DNA of 42,747 nucleotides from the NCBI GenBank assembly GCA_016874715.1, contig VGTK01000025.1:1-42747 (forward strand). The letters run 5' to 3'. A program made the position numbers and the translations under genes. This DNA is from Deltaproteobacteria bacterium. GTDB lineage: Bacteria; Desulfobacterota; Binatia; UBA12015. Below the pieces are notes generated by a model, which saw nothing but the letters and a program-made list of their open reading frames with translations, did not search any database and was not told where the DNA came from. Below are positions 32,038 to 40,020 of this stretch, one piece after another (position 1 is the first letter of the stretch; each line of letters starts with the position of its first letter).

Positions 32038-33000
32038 TCAGCGCGGGCCGCCTCCGGCACGCGGTAGCGCCGCGTGGCCGGGCTGCGCCGTGCGGGCTGA
32101 CCACGTCTCGGGAAGGGGAGCGTCGTCGCTCTGGGCAGCTCCGGTCACGGGGTCGAGCCACTCGATGCGGCTCGCGTGCAGCAGGAAGCCGGCCGGGCCG
32201 GGCGTGGATGCGCCGTAGAGCGGGTCGCCGAGCAGCGGGTGCCCCGCGCCGGCGAGGTGGACACGGATCTGGTGGCGCGCCCCCGTGGTCGTCCGTGCGC
32301 GCACCAGCGTCGCGTCGTCGAACACGCGCTCGGGGGTGACGTTGGTGCAGGCGGGGCGGGCGGCGTAGCGGCGTGCGGTCGCGGTCGTCGCGAGGGCGCG
32401 CACGCGGCTGCGTGCAGCGCGATGCTGGCCGATCGGCGCGTCGATGCACAGCGGACGCTCGAGGCGGCCCGCGACCAGCGCGAGGTACTCCTTCGCGACC
32501 GTGTGGGCACGGAATTGCGCGCGCAGGGAAGCGTAGGCGTCCGCCGTGCGCGCGGCGAGCAGCAGCCCCGAGGTACCGTTGTCGAGCCGGTGGACGAGGC
32601 CGGACTCGCCGGGGCGTCCGAGGTCGGCGCACTCCGGGAAGTGCCGGGCGATGCGCGCCGCGAGGCTGTCGCCGCCAGCGCCGCGCAACGCGACGCTGGG
32701 AAGTGCCGCCGGCTTGTCGAGCACCAGCACGGCGAGCGTCTCGCGCACGACCGTGAGCGGTCCTTCCGCCGGGGTGTCCGTGGCGCCGTCCGCGTGCGGT
32801 ACGACCACGACCTCACCCGACCGCACACGGTCGCCCTTGCGGGCAGCGCGCCCGTCGACACGCGCGCGCGCTGCGAGCCGGACGGCGGTGCGGCGTCCGA
32901 CGGCGAGCGTCCGGGCGAGGAACTCGTCGAGGCGGCGTCCCGTGTCGTCGGCGGACACCACGAGCGTCGCGATCCGCACGGGTCGAGCGAGCCGCGTCAT
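32038..33000 (-). CDS. RluA-family pseudouridine synthase
   Basis: This 320-residue protein has an N-terminal S4-like RNA-binding domain (about 18-70: RRLDEFLARTL, RTAVRLAARARVDGR) and a catalytic domain from LAVLVLDKPAALPSV. The active-site motif is HRLDNGTSGLLL with catalytic Asp140; the usual HRLDRDTSG has Arg and Asp where this protein has Asn and Gly. Later motifs AQFRAHTVAKEYLALV and TTTGARHQIRVHLAGAGHPLLGDPLYG are typical. It isomerises uridine in rRNA or tRNA, target unknown. The gene is divergent from the aminotransferase gene, with an 80-bp gap. Confidence 0.92.
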   Translation of the reverse strand: MTRLARPVRIATLVVSADDTGRRLDEFLARTLAVGRRTAVRLAARARVDGRAARKGDRVRSGEVVVVPHADGATDTPAEGPLTVVRETLAVLVLDKPAALPSVALRGAGGDSLAARIARHFPECADLGRPGESGLVHRLDNGTSGLLLAARTADAYASLRAQFRAHTVAKEYLALVAGRLERPLCIDAPIGQHRAARSRVRALATTATARRYAARPACTNVTPERVFDDATLVRARTTTGARHQIRVHLAGAGHPLLGDPLYGASTPGPAGFLLHASRIEWLDPVTGAAQSDDAPLPETWSARTAQPGHAALPRAGGGPR

Positions 33001-33080
33001 CGGGGTCGGTTGTACAGGACGGCGCCGATCCGCTTAAGTGGGCGACGCCGTCGCGTCGTGCCTGCGGCGGCTGCAGCCGA

Positions 33081-34226
33081 ATGAACGAATCACCGGTGAG
33101 GGCCCTCTTCCCGATCACGGAGGAGTGCCTGTTTCTCGATCACGCCCGCGTGGCACCGCTCTCGACCCGGGTCGAGGAGGCGATCGTGCGTTTCGCGTCC
33201 GAGGCGACGCGTCAGCTGCGGCTTCGCTACCCTTACTGGAACGAGCGCGCCGAGGAGGTGCGGGCCGCCTGCGCGCGGCTCGTCGGTGCGCTGCCCGATC
33301 AGGTCGCGTTCGTGAAGAACACTTCGGAGGCCCTGTCGTTCGTCGCCGAGGGGCTTACGTGGCAGGCGGGCGACGTCGTGCTCTCGGCAGACCGCGAGTT
33401 TCCCTCCAACGTCTACCCCTGGCAGGGACTCGCACGGCTGGGTGTCGAGACGCGCCTCCTCGAGCCGGGCCCGACCGGCGTCACGGTGGACGACGTCGCC
33501 CGCGCGATCGACGACCACGTTCGCCTCGTCGCCCTTTCGGCGGTGGCGTACGGCGCCGGTGAGCGCATCGATCTCGCCGGGATCGCGGAGATCTGCCGCC
33601 GGCGCGACGTGCTGTTCATCGTCGACGGCATCCAGGCGATCGGCGCCGTGTCGGTGGACATGGCGCGCGACGGCATGGACTGCATCGCGGCCGACGGGCA
33701 CAAGTGGCTGTGCGCGCCCGAGGGCGGGGGGTTTCTTGCGGTCTCCGACCGCTTGCTCGCACGTCTCAGGCCGGCGCAGCTCGGCTGGAAGAGCGTCGTG
33801 AGCACGTCGTACCATCCCTACGACCTCACGCCGCGCCGCGACGCGGCGAAGCTCGAGGCCGGGAGCCTCAACCTCCTCGCGATCCACGCCCTCGGCGCCG
33901 CCGTGGAGCTCGCGATCGACGTCGGGGTGGACGTCATCGAGGCGCGCCTCGGCGAGCTCACCGGACTCCTCGAGGAAGGGTTTCGCGCACGCGGGCTCGA
34001 GGTTCTCGGCCGCGACGACCGCGGGCGATGCGCGCGGCGCTCCGGCATCGTCAGCTTCGTCCCGCGACGCGCGCCCGAGCGCGTGCGCCAGGACCTCTGG
34101 GAGCGCGGCGTCGCGAGCACCGTACGCTTCGGCGGCATCCGGTTGTCACCCCACCACTATCAGGACGATCGCGACGTGGCCGCATTCTTCGCGCGCCTCG
34201 ACGACGCGGAGGCGGCAGCTCGATGA
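33081..34226 (+). CDS. Class V aminotransferase (cysteine desulfurase-like fold)
   Basis: This 381-residue PLP enzyme has a type I fold: FLDHARVAPLSTRVEEA, VAFVKNTSEALSFVAEGL (PLP phosphate contact), DREFPSNVYPW, LSAVAYGAGERID, FIVDGIQAIGAVSVD (PLP-pyridine Asp), and Schiff-base Lys208 in ADGHKWLCAPEGGGF. It could be an aminotransferase, an isopenicillin-epimerase-like enzyme or a desulfurase. The conserved desulfurase cysteine loop is not evident, so cysteine desulfurase is not favoured. Its stop overlaps the plsB start by ATGA (34223-34226). Confidence 0.9.
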   Translation: MNESPVRALFPITEECLFLDHARVAPLSTRVEEAIVRFASEATRQLRLRYPYWNERAEEVRAACARLVGALPDQVAFVKNTSEALSFVAEGLTWQAGDVVLSADREFPSNVYPWQGLARLGVETRLLEPGPTGVTVDDVARAIDDHVRLVALSAVAYGAGERIDLAGIAEICRRRDVLFIVDGIQAIGAVSVDMARDGMDCIAADGHKWLCAPEGGGFLAVSDRLLARLRPAQLGWKSVVSTSYHPYDLTPRRDAAKLEAGSLNLLAIHALGAAVELAIDVGVDVIEARLGELTGLLEEGFRARGLEVLGRDDRGRCARRSGIVSFVPRRAPERVRQDLWERGVASTVRFGGIRLSPHHYQDDRDVAAFFARLDDAEAAAR

Positions 34227-36820
34227 GTGCGCAGAACCATCCCTCGGCGATGACCGGCCGCTTCGGCTGGCTGCAGGGCCAGGTCGCGCGACGGCTCACC
34301 AACCAGGTGCACGTCGACGAGAACGGTCTCGCGCAGCTCAAGCGCCTCGCCGAGCGCGGCACGATCGTCTACGTGCTGCGCAACCGCTCGCTGCTCGACT
34401 ACTGCCTGATCAACTGGCTGCTGATCCGCGAGGGCCTGCCGCTCGCGAGCTTCGCCAACGGCGTCGCCACCTGGTCGTTCCAGCCGCTGCGGCAGATGAT
34501 GTCGCGGCTTGCCGGCGCGCTGTCGCCACGGCGCCTGCTCGCGTGGCCGCGACGCCGGACCGCCGACCGGGCGCTCGCCGGCGAGCTGCTCGAGAAGGGC
34601 GAACCGGTGCTGCTGTTCCTGCGCGCGCGCAGTCCCAGGCTGCTGTCGAACCGGCGCTCGCGGCTGGCGGCGGCGCGGCCGGGTGCGGAGTACCTGCAGG
34701 AGATCGTCCGGCGCGCCCGCGATCTCGAGCGGCCGGTGTTCGTGGTGCCGATCTCGTTCTTCCGCGGGCGCGTCTTCCGGCGCCAGGAGGGACGGCTGTC
34801 GGCGTTCGCGTACAGCGTGCACGACGCCCCGAGCGACCTGAAGAAGCTCCTCACCTACCGCTTCAACCGCGAGGACCTGCTGTTCAACATCGGCCGCGTC
34901 ATCGATCTGCCGAGCTTCCTGACGAGCCACCGGACGCTCGGCGAGGCCCGGCTCGCGCGCCGGCTCAACAACTCGCTGCAGCGCGAGCTCGCGCAGGAGG
35001 AGCGCGCGGTGTGGGGGCCGCTGCTCCTGCCGCGCCACGCGATCTCCGAGCGGGTGTTCGAGGGGCGGGAGGTCGCGTCGACGCTGGCGCGCATGGCACA
35101 GGACCGCGGCGTTCCCGAGCGCAAGCTGTGGCGCGAGGCGCGCGGCTACTTCTGGGAGATCGCCGCCAACTTCAACGGCTTCGCGTTCGGCATCATCGAG
35201 GTCCTCTTCAAGCAGATCTGGCGGCGCATGTTCAGCGGCGTCGAGGTCCGTGGGCTCGAGCGTGTGGTGGAGTGCGTCAAGCAGCACCCGGTCGTGCTCG
35301 TGCCCTGCCACCGGAGCCACTTCGACTACATGGTGCTCTCGTACATCTTCCGCGAGCACTTTCTGTCGCCGCCGCACATCGCCGCGGGCATCAATCTCGC
35401 ATTCTGGCCGATGAGCGCGCTGCTGCGCGGGTCCGGCGCGTTCTTCATCCGGCGTTCGTTCGAGGACAACGAGATCTACAAGCTCGTCTTTCATCGCTAC
35501 CTGACCACGATGATCCGGCAGGGCTACACGCTCGAGTTCTTCATCGAGGGAGGACGCAGCCGGACGGGCAAGATCCTCACGCCGAAGCTCGGCATGCTCG
35601 GCGGCATCGTGCGCGCCTTCCTCGGCGGGGTGCGACGCGACCTCTACCTGGTGCCGGTGTCGATCCACTACGGGCGCATCGCGGAGGAGAGCGCGTACGA
35701 CGCGGAGCTCTCGGGTGCGAAGAAGCAGAGGGAGTCGTTCGGCGCCCTGCTCAAGGCGCGCAGCGTGCTGAAGCAGCGGCACGGCACCGTCTACGTGAGC
35801 TTCGCGGAGCCGATGTCGCTGCGCGACACGCTCGGCGAGCGCCTCGGACGCTTCGCGGAGGGCCCGAACGACCCGGTGGTGCAGGAGGAGCAGCGCCGGT
35901 TCGTGCAGAAGCTCGGCTTCAGGATCCTGCACGAGGTCAACGAGGCCGCGGTGGTCGGCGCGACCTCGCTGTCGTCGACGGTGCTGCTGTCGAGCCCGCG
36001 CGGCTCGAGCGCGGCCGGGGACTTCGCGATCGCAGCGCGCGCCCTCTCGGAGCTCCTGCGCTGGCGCGGGCTCGCGTTCACGCCGTCCCTCGAGCGCAAT
36101 CTCGGGGCGGCGAACTTCAGCGAGATCACCGGGTTCCTTGCGTCGTCGGGCCTGATCTCGCTGTCGGACGGGGACGCCGGACGCGTCCTTCAGGTGCCGG
36201 TGGCGAAGCGCAAGGTGATCGACTTCTACAAGAACAACACGATCCACTTCTTCCTTCTGCCGTCGCTGCTGGCACACGCGTACCTGCGCGGCGTGTCGCG
36301 CGCGGAGCTCAAGGAGGAGCTCTGGTGGTGGCTCAACCTGCTGCGGTGGGAGTTCGCGCTGCCGGAGCGCGAGAGCGTCGCCGCCGAGGCCGGTCGCCTG
36401 CTGGACTACTTCCGTGCCCACGGGGCGAGCTTCGATGGCGAGCGCCGGCCGGTTCCGCTCGCGACCGCGCTGGTCGGTGTCCTCGAGAACTTTCGCGAGG
36501 CCTACTGGATCGCCGCACGTACCGCCCTCACCATCGACGGCGAGGCGAAGGCCGAGTCGATGGTGCTTGCGCAGATGGCGAAGCACTTCGAGGCGGCGCT
36601 CGTCCTCGGTGAGGTCCGCAAGCCGGAGGGAGCCACCCCCGTCACTTTCGGGAATGCGATCTCCCGGCTCATCGAGGTCGGCTGCCTCGAGCGTGAGAAG
36701 CGCGGCGGCGAGCGCGACCGCTTCCTGCGGCGGGGACCCCAGTTCCGTGATCTGGAGGCCATCGCGGCGCGTCTCGGCGGGTCGCTCACGCCGCCCGGCG
36801 CGACGGCGCCACTGCGTTGA
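34223..36820 (+). CDS. plsB: Glycerol-3-phosphate 1-O-acyltransferase (PlsB type)
   Basis: This 865-residue protein is of the size and layout of the large membrane-associated acyltransferases. The catalytic HX4D block is at His363-Asp368 (PCHRSHFDYM), followed by GSGAFFIRRSF and FIEGGRSRTGK (substrate-binding blocks II and III) and LVPVSIHYGRI (block IV). It makes lysophosphatidate from glycerol-3-phosphate and acyl-CoA/ACP, the first step of phospholipid synthesis. The N-terminal 300 residues and C-terminal 300 residues are also PlsB-like. It is translationally coupled to the class V aminotransferase. Confidence 0.93.
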   Translation: MSAQNHPSAMTGRFGWLQGQVARRLTNQVHVDENGLAQLKRLAERGTIVYVLRNRSLLDYCLINWLLIREGLPLASFANGVATWSFQPLRQMMSRLAGALSPRRLLAWPRRRTADRALAGELLEKGEPVLLFLRARSPRLLSNRRSRLAAARPGAEYLQEIVRRARDLERPVFVVPISFFRGRVFRRQEGRLSAFAYSVHDAPSDLKKLLTYRFNREDLLFNIGRVIDLPSFLTSHRTLGEARLARRLNNSLQRELAQEERAVWGPLLLPRHAISERVFEGREVASTLARMAQDRGVPERKLWREARGYFWEIAANFNGFAFGIIEVLFKQIWRRMFSGVEVRGLERVVECVKQHPVVLVPCHRSHFDYMVLSYIFREHFLSPPHIAAGINLAFWPMSALLRGSGAFFIRRSFEDNEIYKLVFHRYLTTMIRQGYTLEFFIEGGRSRTGKILTPKLGMLGGIVRAFLGGVRRDLYLVPVSIHYGRIAEESAYDAELSGAKKQRESFGALLKARSVLKQRHGTVYVSFAEPMSLRDTLGERLGRFAEGPNDPVVQEEQRRFVQKLGFRILHEVNEAAVVGATSLSSTVLLSSPRGSSAAGDFAIAARALSELLRWRGLAFTPSLERNLGAANFSEITGFLASSGLISLSDGDAGRVLQVPVAKRKVIDFYKNNTIHFFLLPSLLAHAYLRGVSRAELKEELWWWLNLLRWEFALPERESVAAEAGRLLDYFRAHGASFDGERRPVPLATALVGVLENFREAYWIAARTALTIDGEAKAESMVLAQMAKHFEAALVLGEVRKPEGATPVTFGNAISRLIEVGCLEREKRGGERDRFLRRGPQFRDLEAIAARLGGSLTPPGATAPLR

Positions 36821-36843
36821 CATCCCGCATTCGCTGCCATAAT
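36817..36843 (+). promoter_or_regulatory. Sigma70-like promoter at the end of plsB
   Basis: A perfect TTGACA (36817-36822) and CATAAT (36838-36843) are separated by 15 bp, with a TG extended -10 motif. The AT-rich -10 region is rare in this GC-rich window. It overlaps the plsB stop codon and would transcribe the small membrane-protein gene and perhaps the cytochrome operon. Confidence 0.5.
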
Positions 36844-36997
36844 TCGCCGGGGCCCATCCGGTTCTCGAGGGAACGAGGAGTCGCATGGGCGGGGTGCCAC
36901 CATCGAGCCCAAGGATGCCGACGGACTCGACTCGCGTGTCGAGCAACTGGCCCGCGACCTCGCGGAGGCCATCAACGACGCCGAGGCGGGGGGACGG

Positions 36998-37273
36998 GTG
37001 GTGATGCGGGACTACGCGATCGACGTCCTGCGCGAGACCGTGAGCAGCGAGGTCGAGGCGGTGCCCGGGGCACCGGCGGGTGCGGGCACCGCGCTCAACC
37101 CGTTCGCCCTCGGCATCCCGATCCTCCTGGTCGGCATCTTCATGACGTTCCTCTTTCCGCCCGTCGGCGCGGCCCTGCTGGGCCTTGGGACGGTGGCGTG
37201 TCTCGCGGGCGTCGCGATGGCGATGTACCGAAGTGCTCGCGAGCGTTGGCGTTCTCGAGGCGATGTGCGATAG
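36998..37273 (+). CDS. Small two-helix membrane protein; true N-terminus probably lies upstream across a frameshift
   Basis: The intact frame from GTG 36998 encodes 91 residues with two hydrophobic segments (about 31-51 and 56-76) and a basic C-terminus. The same frame remains clearly coding upstream to about 36902, encoding the amphipathic DSRVEQLARDLAEAIND and RVVMRDYAIDVLRETV, but has no start codon there. A good start (ATG 36885, GAGGAG at 36875-36880) lies in a different frame, 17 bp before 36902. A one-base deletion near the GGGCGGGG run would explain this. The family is not recognised. It precedes the cytochrome operon. Confidence 0.6.
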   Translation: MVMRDYAIDVLRETVSSEVEAVPGAPAGAGTALNPFALGIPILLVGIFMTFLFPPVGAALLGLGTVACLAGVAMAMYRSARERWRSRGDVR

Positions 37274-37409
37274 CGGGGCTGCAGCACGGCTTATGGGGCG
37301 GGCGAAGGGCTTTTCATTGGAGCGCAGCTGCGCTCGGGACTAGACTTGCGCGAACTCGGCCTGCCGCCGCAGGGCGACGTGCCGTTTCGTACGAGGCGAC
37401 GGACAACCG

Positions 37410-38006
37410 ATGGCTACTGGCGAAGCACTGGTGGGAGAGAACGCGAGAGACCTCGCGGAGCAGCGTCGAGAGGAGCAGCGACGCGAGCGCGCCAAGCGTG
37501 AGCGCGAGAAGGCCGCGCTCGGCGGGCTGTGGTCGCGGCGCGACGTCATCGGGCGTTTCGGCTGGATCCTGTTCGGCGCCTTCTCGCTGACGACGATCCT
37601 CGCTGCGGTGCGCTCGGCGTTCCCGCGCGTCCTGTTCCTGCCGCCGAGCACGTTCAAGGCGGGCTCGCCGAAGGACTTCGCCATGGGCGAGGTGAGCGAG
37701 AAGTTCAAGAAGGACTTCCGCGTCTGGATCGTGCGCGAACCCGAGGGGTTTTACGCGCTGTTCGCGAAGTGCACGCACCTCGGCTGCACGCCTCGCTGGC
37801 TGCTCGCCGAAGCGAAGTTCAAGTGCCCCTGCCATGGCAGCGGATTCTACCGCAGTGGCATCAACTTCGAGGGGCCGGCCCCGCGTCCCCTCGAGCGCGT
37901 CAAGATCACGCTCGCCGACGACGGCCAGCTGGTCGTCGACAAGGGCGTGAAGTTCCTCTTCGAGAAGGGGCAGTGGGGCAAGCCGGGTTCGTTCGTCAAG
38001 GCGTGA
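37410..38006 (+). CDS. Rieske [2Fe-2S] protein of a cytochrome b6f/bc-type complex
   Basis: This 198-residue protein has a highly charged cytoplasmic N-terminus (Arg/Glu-rich, 10-38), a Tat-like signal anchor (SRRDVIGRFGW, membrane helix about 49-69) and a Rieske domain. Cluster ligands are Cys121/His123 (CTHLGC) and Cys139/His142 (CPCHGSGF), with Cys126-Cys141 as the expected disulfide. It takes electrons from quinol at the outer side and passes them to a cytochrome. It is the first gene of the respiratory operon. A palindrome GCGCAGCTGCGC (37322-37333) and a weak TTGGAG/TAGACT promoter pair lie in the 136-bp gap upstream. Confidence 0.95.
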   Translation: MATGEALVGENARDLAEQRREEQRRERAKREREKAALGGLWSRRDVIGRFGWILFGAFSLTTILAAVRSAFPRVLFLPPSTFKAGSPKDFAMGEVSEKFKKDFRVWIVREPEGFYALFAKCTHLGCTPRWLLAEAKFKCPCHGSGFYRSGINFEGPAPRPLERVKITLADDGQLVVDKGVKFLFEKGQWGKPGSFVKA

Positions 38007-38103
38007 GCACGACGCCGGGATGGCGGCGCGGGGAGCGCAGCTCGCCCGGCGCGCGAGTCCCGGAACGCTCGGTCGGGCCTTTCAGGGTTAGGGGGTTGCA
38101 CCC

Positions 38104-38874
38104 GTGAGTTGGTGGACAGAAGTCAAGCAGCAGATCACAGAGTCACCCGTATGGCAGTCGATCTTCCGCCACGGGTACGACGACACACCGCGCAACCGGA
38201 TCCTGATGGTGTCCGGCAACGTGTGGCTGCACCTGCATCCTTCGAAGGTCCGGAGACATGCGACCCGCATGCGCTTCACCTGGTGCATGGGCGGCATCAC
38301 CTTCCTCATGTTCCTGATCACGGTGGTGACCGGCGTCTATCTGATGTTCTACTACCGACCCGTCGCGCAGTACGCGTACGCGGACATGAAGTATCTCGAG
38401 TTCGACATGCCGTTCGGGATGCTCATGCGGAACATGCACCGATGGGCCGCGCACGGCATGGTGATCGCCGTCTGGCTGCACATGTTCCGCGTGTTCCTCA
38501 CCGGGTCGTACAAGCCGCCCCGTGAGTTCAACTGGATCGTCGGCGTGATCCTGCTGGTGCTCACGCTGCTGCTGAGCTTCACCGGCTACCTGCTGCCCTG
38601 GGACCAGCTCGCGATCTGGGCGGTCACGGTGGGCTCGAACATGGGTCGCGCGACACCGCTGCTGGGTCACGAGGGCCCGTTTGCCGAGTTCGCCGGCGTG
38701 AACGCGCTGTACGACGTGCGCGCGTTCCTGTTCGGCGGCGGCGAGGTCGGTCCGCACACGCTGCTGCGCTTCTACATCCTGCACTGCGTGTTCATCCCAC
38801 TGGTCACGAGCCTCTTCCTGGCGGTGCACTTCTGGCGCATCCGCCGTGACGGGTTCTCGGGCCCGGCGCTCTGA
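38104..38874 (+). CDS. petB: Cytochrome b6-type subunit (N-terminal half of split cytochrome b)
   Basis: This 256-residue protein has four membrane helices. The bis-His haem ligands are His112/His126 (MHRWAAHGMV, WLHMFRVF) and His227/His242 (LHCVFIPL, AVHFWRIRRDG). The 14-residue separation on the second helix is b6-like. Cys61 in RFTWCMGGITF aligns with the cysteine that covalently holds haem ci in b6f complexes. QLAIWAVTVGSNM is the Qo cd1 region. The GTG at 38104 is preceded by AGGGGG. It carries electrons across the membrane between Qo and Qi sites. The symbol is by analogy with the photosynthetic complex; no photosynthesis is implied. Confidence 0.95.
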   Translation: MSWWTEVKQQITESPVWQSIFRHGYDDTPRNRILMVSGNVWLHLHPSKVRRHATRMRFTWCMGGITFLMFLITVVTGVYLMFYYRPVAQYAYADMKYLEFDMPFGMLMRNMHRWAAHGMVIAVWLHMFRVFLTGSYKPPREFNWIVGVILLVLTLLLSFTGYLLPWDQLAIWAVTVGSNMGRATPLLGHEGPFAEFAGVNALYDVRAFLFGGGEVGPHTLLRFYILHCVFIPLVTSLFLAVHFWRIRRDGFSGPAL

Positions 38875-38900
38875 GAGCGCCCGCGTAGGGAGACACGACC

Positions 38901-38981
38901 ATGCGCGTGATGGTTCTGCCCATCCTGTTCTGTCTGATCATCTGGGGACTCTACGTCGCGGCGAAGCCGCGCGACCTCTGA
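38901..38981 (+). CDS. 26-residue single-helix membrane peptide in the cytochrome b operon
   Basis: ATG at 38901 to TGA at 38979-38981 encodes 26 residues: a hydrophobic helix (MVLPILFCLIIWGLYVA) ending in a basic KPRDL tail. A strong AGGGAG lies at 38886-38891, nine bases upstream. The position between the cytochrome b6 and subunit IV genes and the form (one short helix) recall the small Pet subunits (PetG/L/M/N class) of b6f complexes. Homology cannot be claimed on 26 residues. It is below usual gene-calling length limits. Confidence 0.7.
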   Translation: MRVMVLPILFCLIIWGLYVAAKPRDL

Positions 38982-39005
38982 CGCCCGGACGCACGGAGCC
39001 CAACG

Positions 39006-39818
39006 ATGGCGACAAGCACAGCTGCGAAGCCGGCGGAGACCGGCAAGCGGATCGAGGTCTCGATCAAGAAGGCGATCGGACCGGGCGACGACAAGGTTCA
39101 CACCTGGCCGCACCTGGTGCGCGCGGAGTTCCTCTGCTCGGTGCTGGTGATCTTCGGGATGATCGTCTGGGCGCTGATGCTCGACGCGCCGCTCGAGGAG
39201 CCGGCCAACCCGTCGCGAACGCCCAATCCGTCCAAGGCGCCGTGGTACTTCCTCGGGTTGCAGGAGATGCTGGTCTTCTTCGACCCCTGGCACGCCGGCG
39301 TCGTCCTCCCGTCGTTCATCATCGTCGGGCTGATGGTCATTCCGTACATCGACATCAACCCGAAGGGGAACGGCTACTACTGCTACCGTGACCGCAAGTG
39401 GGAGATCCTGACGTTCATCTTCGGCTTCCACATCCTGTGGGTGTCGTTGATCATCATCGGAACGCTGCTGCGCGGCCCTGGCTGGAACTGGTTCTGGCCC
39501 TGGGAGAAGTGGGATCCGCACCGCGTCGAGGCGCTCACGAGCGTGAACCTTCCCTACCTGCTCGGGCTGCGCGACTACTTCTGGTCGGCGGTGTTCGGCG
39601 GCGTTCTCGTGGTCGCGTTCTTCGTCGTGGGAACGGTGGCGATGTACGCCTGGGTGGTCTGGCTGAAAGGTCAGGAGTTCATGGAGCGCTGGGGAATGAC
39701 GCGGTTCGCGATCACGTCCTTCCTCTTCCTGAACATGGTCGCGACGCTCATCAAGATGCTGATGCGGCACATGTTCAACATCAAGTACGTCATGGAAACT
39801 CCCTGGATCAACATCTAG
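39006..39818 (+). CDS. petD: Cytochrome b subunit IV-like protein (C-terminal half of split cytochrome b)
   Basis: This 270-residue protein has about five hydrophobic helices. The soluble N-terminus is followed by a first helix (LCSVLVIFGMIVWALML), then the Qo-site segment NPSKAPWYFLGLQEML, where APWY occupies the position of the PEWY motif. Later helices include LPSFIIVGLMVIPYI, EILTFIFGFHILWVSLIII and SAVFGGVLVVAFFVVGTV. The last one or two helices exceed the three of plant subunit IV. It completes cytochrome b with the b6 subunit. GGAG lies at 38995-38998, seven bases before the ATG. Confidence 0.92.
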   Translation: MATSTAAKPAETGKRIEVSIKKAIGPGDDKVHTWPHLVRAEFLCSVLVIFGMIVWALMLDAPLEEPANPSRTPNPSKAPWYFLGLQEMLVFFDPWHAGVVLPSFIIVGLMVIPYIDINPKGNGYYCYRDRKWEILTFIFGFHILWVSLIIIGTLLRGPGWNWFWPWEKWDPHRVEALTSVNLPYLLGLRDYFWSAVFGGVLVVAFFVVGTVAMYAWVVWLKGQEFMERWGMTRFAITSFLFLNMVATLIKMLMRHMFNIKYVMETPWINI

Positions 39819-39822
39819 CTCC

Positions 39823-39996
39823 GTGAGGTTCTATTTCGCCAAGCTGCTCGAGCTGATCGGGATCGCAAACGTGGGCTTCGGTCTGGTGCACGGGCTCACC
39901 AACGAAGGTGGGCTTCGCTTCGAGCTCCGCATGCTGATCATCGGCTCGGCAATCTTCCTCCTGGGTCGCATCATCGAGGGTCGAGGCCCGGCCTGA
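39823..39996 (+). CDS. 57-residue small membrane protein in the cytochrome operon
   Basis: GTG at 39823, four bases after the subunit IV stop, begins a 57-residue frame ending in TGA at 39994-39996. It has two short hydrophobic stretches (LLELIGIANVGFGLVHGL and MLIIGSAIFLLGRII) separated by a polar turn, suggesting a helical hairpin. There is no good Shine-Dalgarno, so translation is probably coupled to the upstream gene. It sits 24 bp before the multihaem cytochrome gene. The family is not recognised. Conserved operon placement suggests an accessory subunit or assembly factor. Confidence 0.65.
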   Translation: MRFYFAKLLELIGIANVGFGLVHGLTNEGGLRFELRMLIIGSAIFLLGRIIEGRGPA

Positions 39997-40020
39997 AACA
40001 GGTCGGTTGCGCGGGGACAA

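Noticed and set aside
33081..34226. Cysteine desulfurase (IscS/SufS) call for the class V aminotransferase
   Set aside because: The PLP motifs fit the superfamily, but the desulfurase active-site cysteine loop is not evident and no iron-sulfur assembly genes are adjacent.
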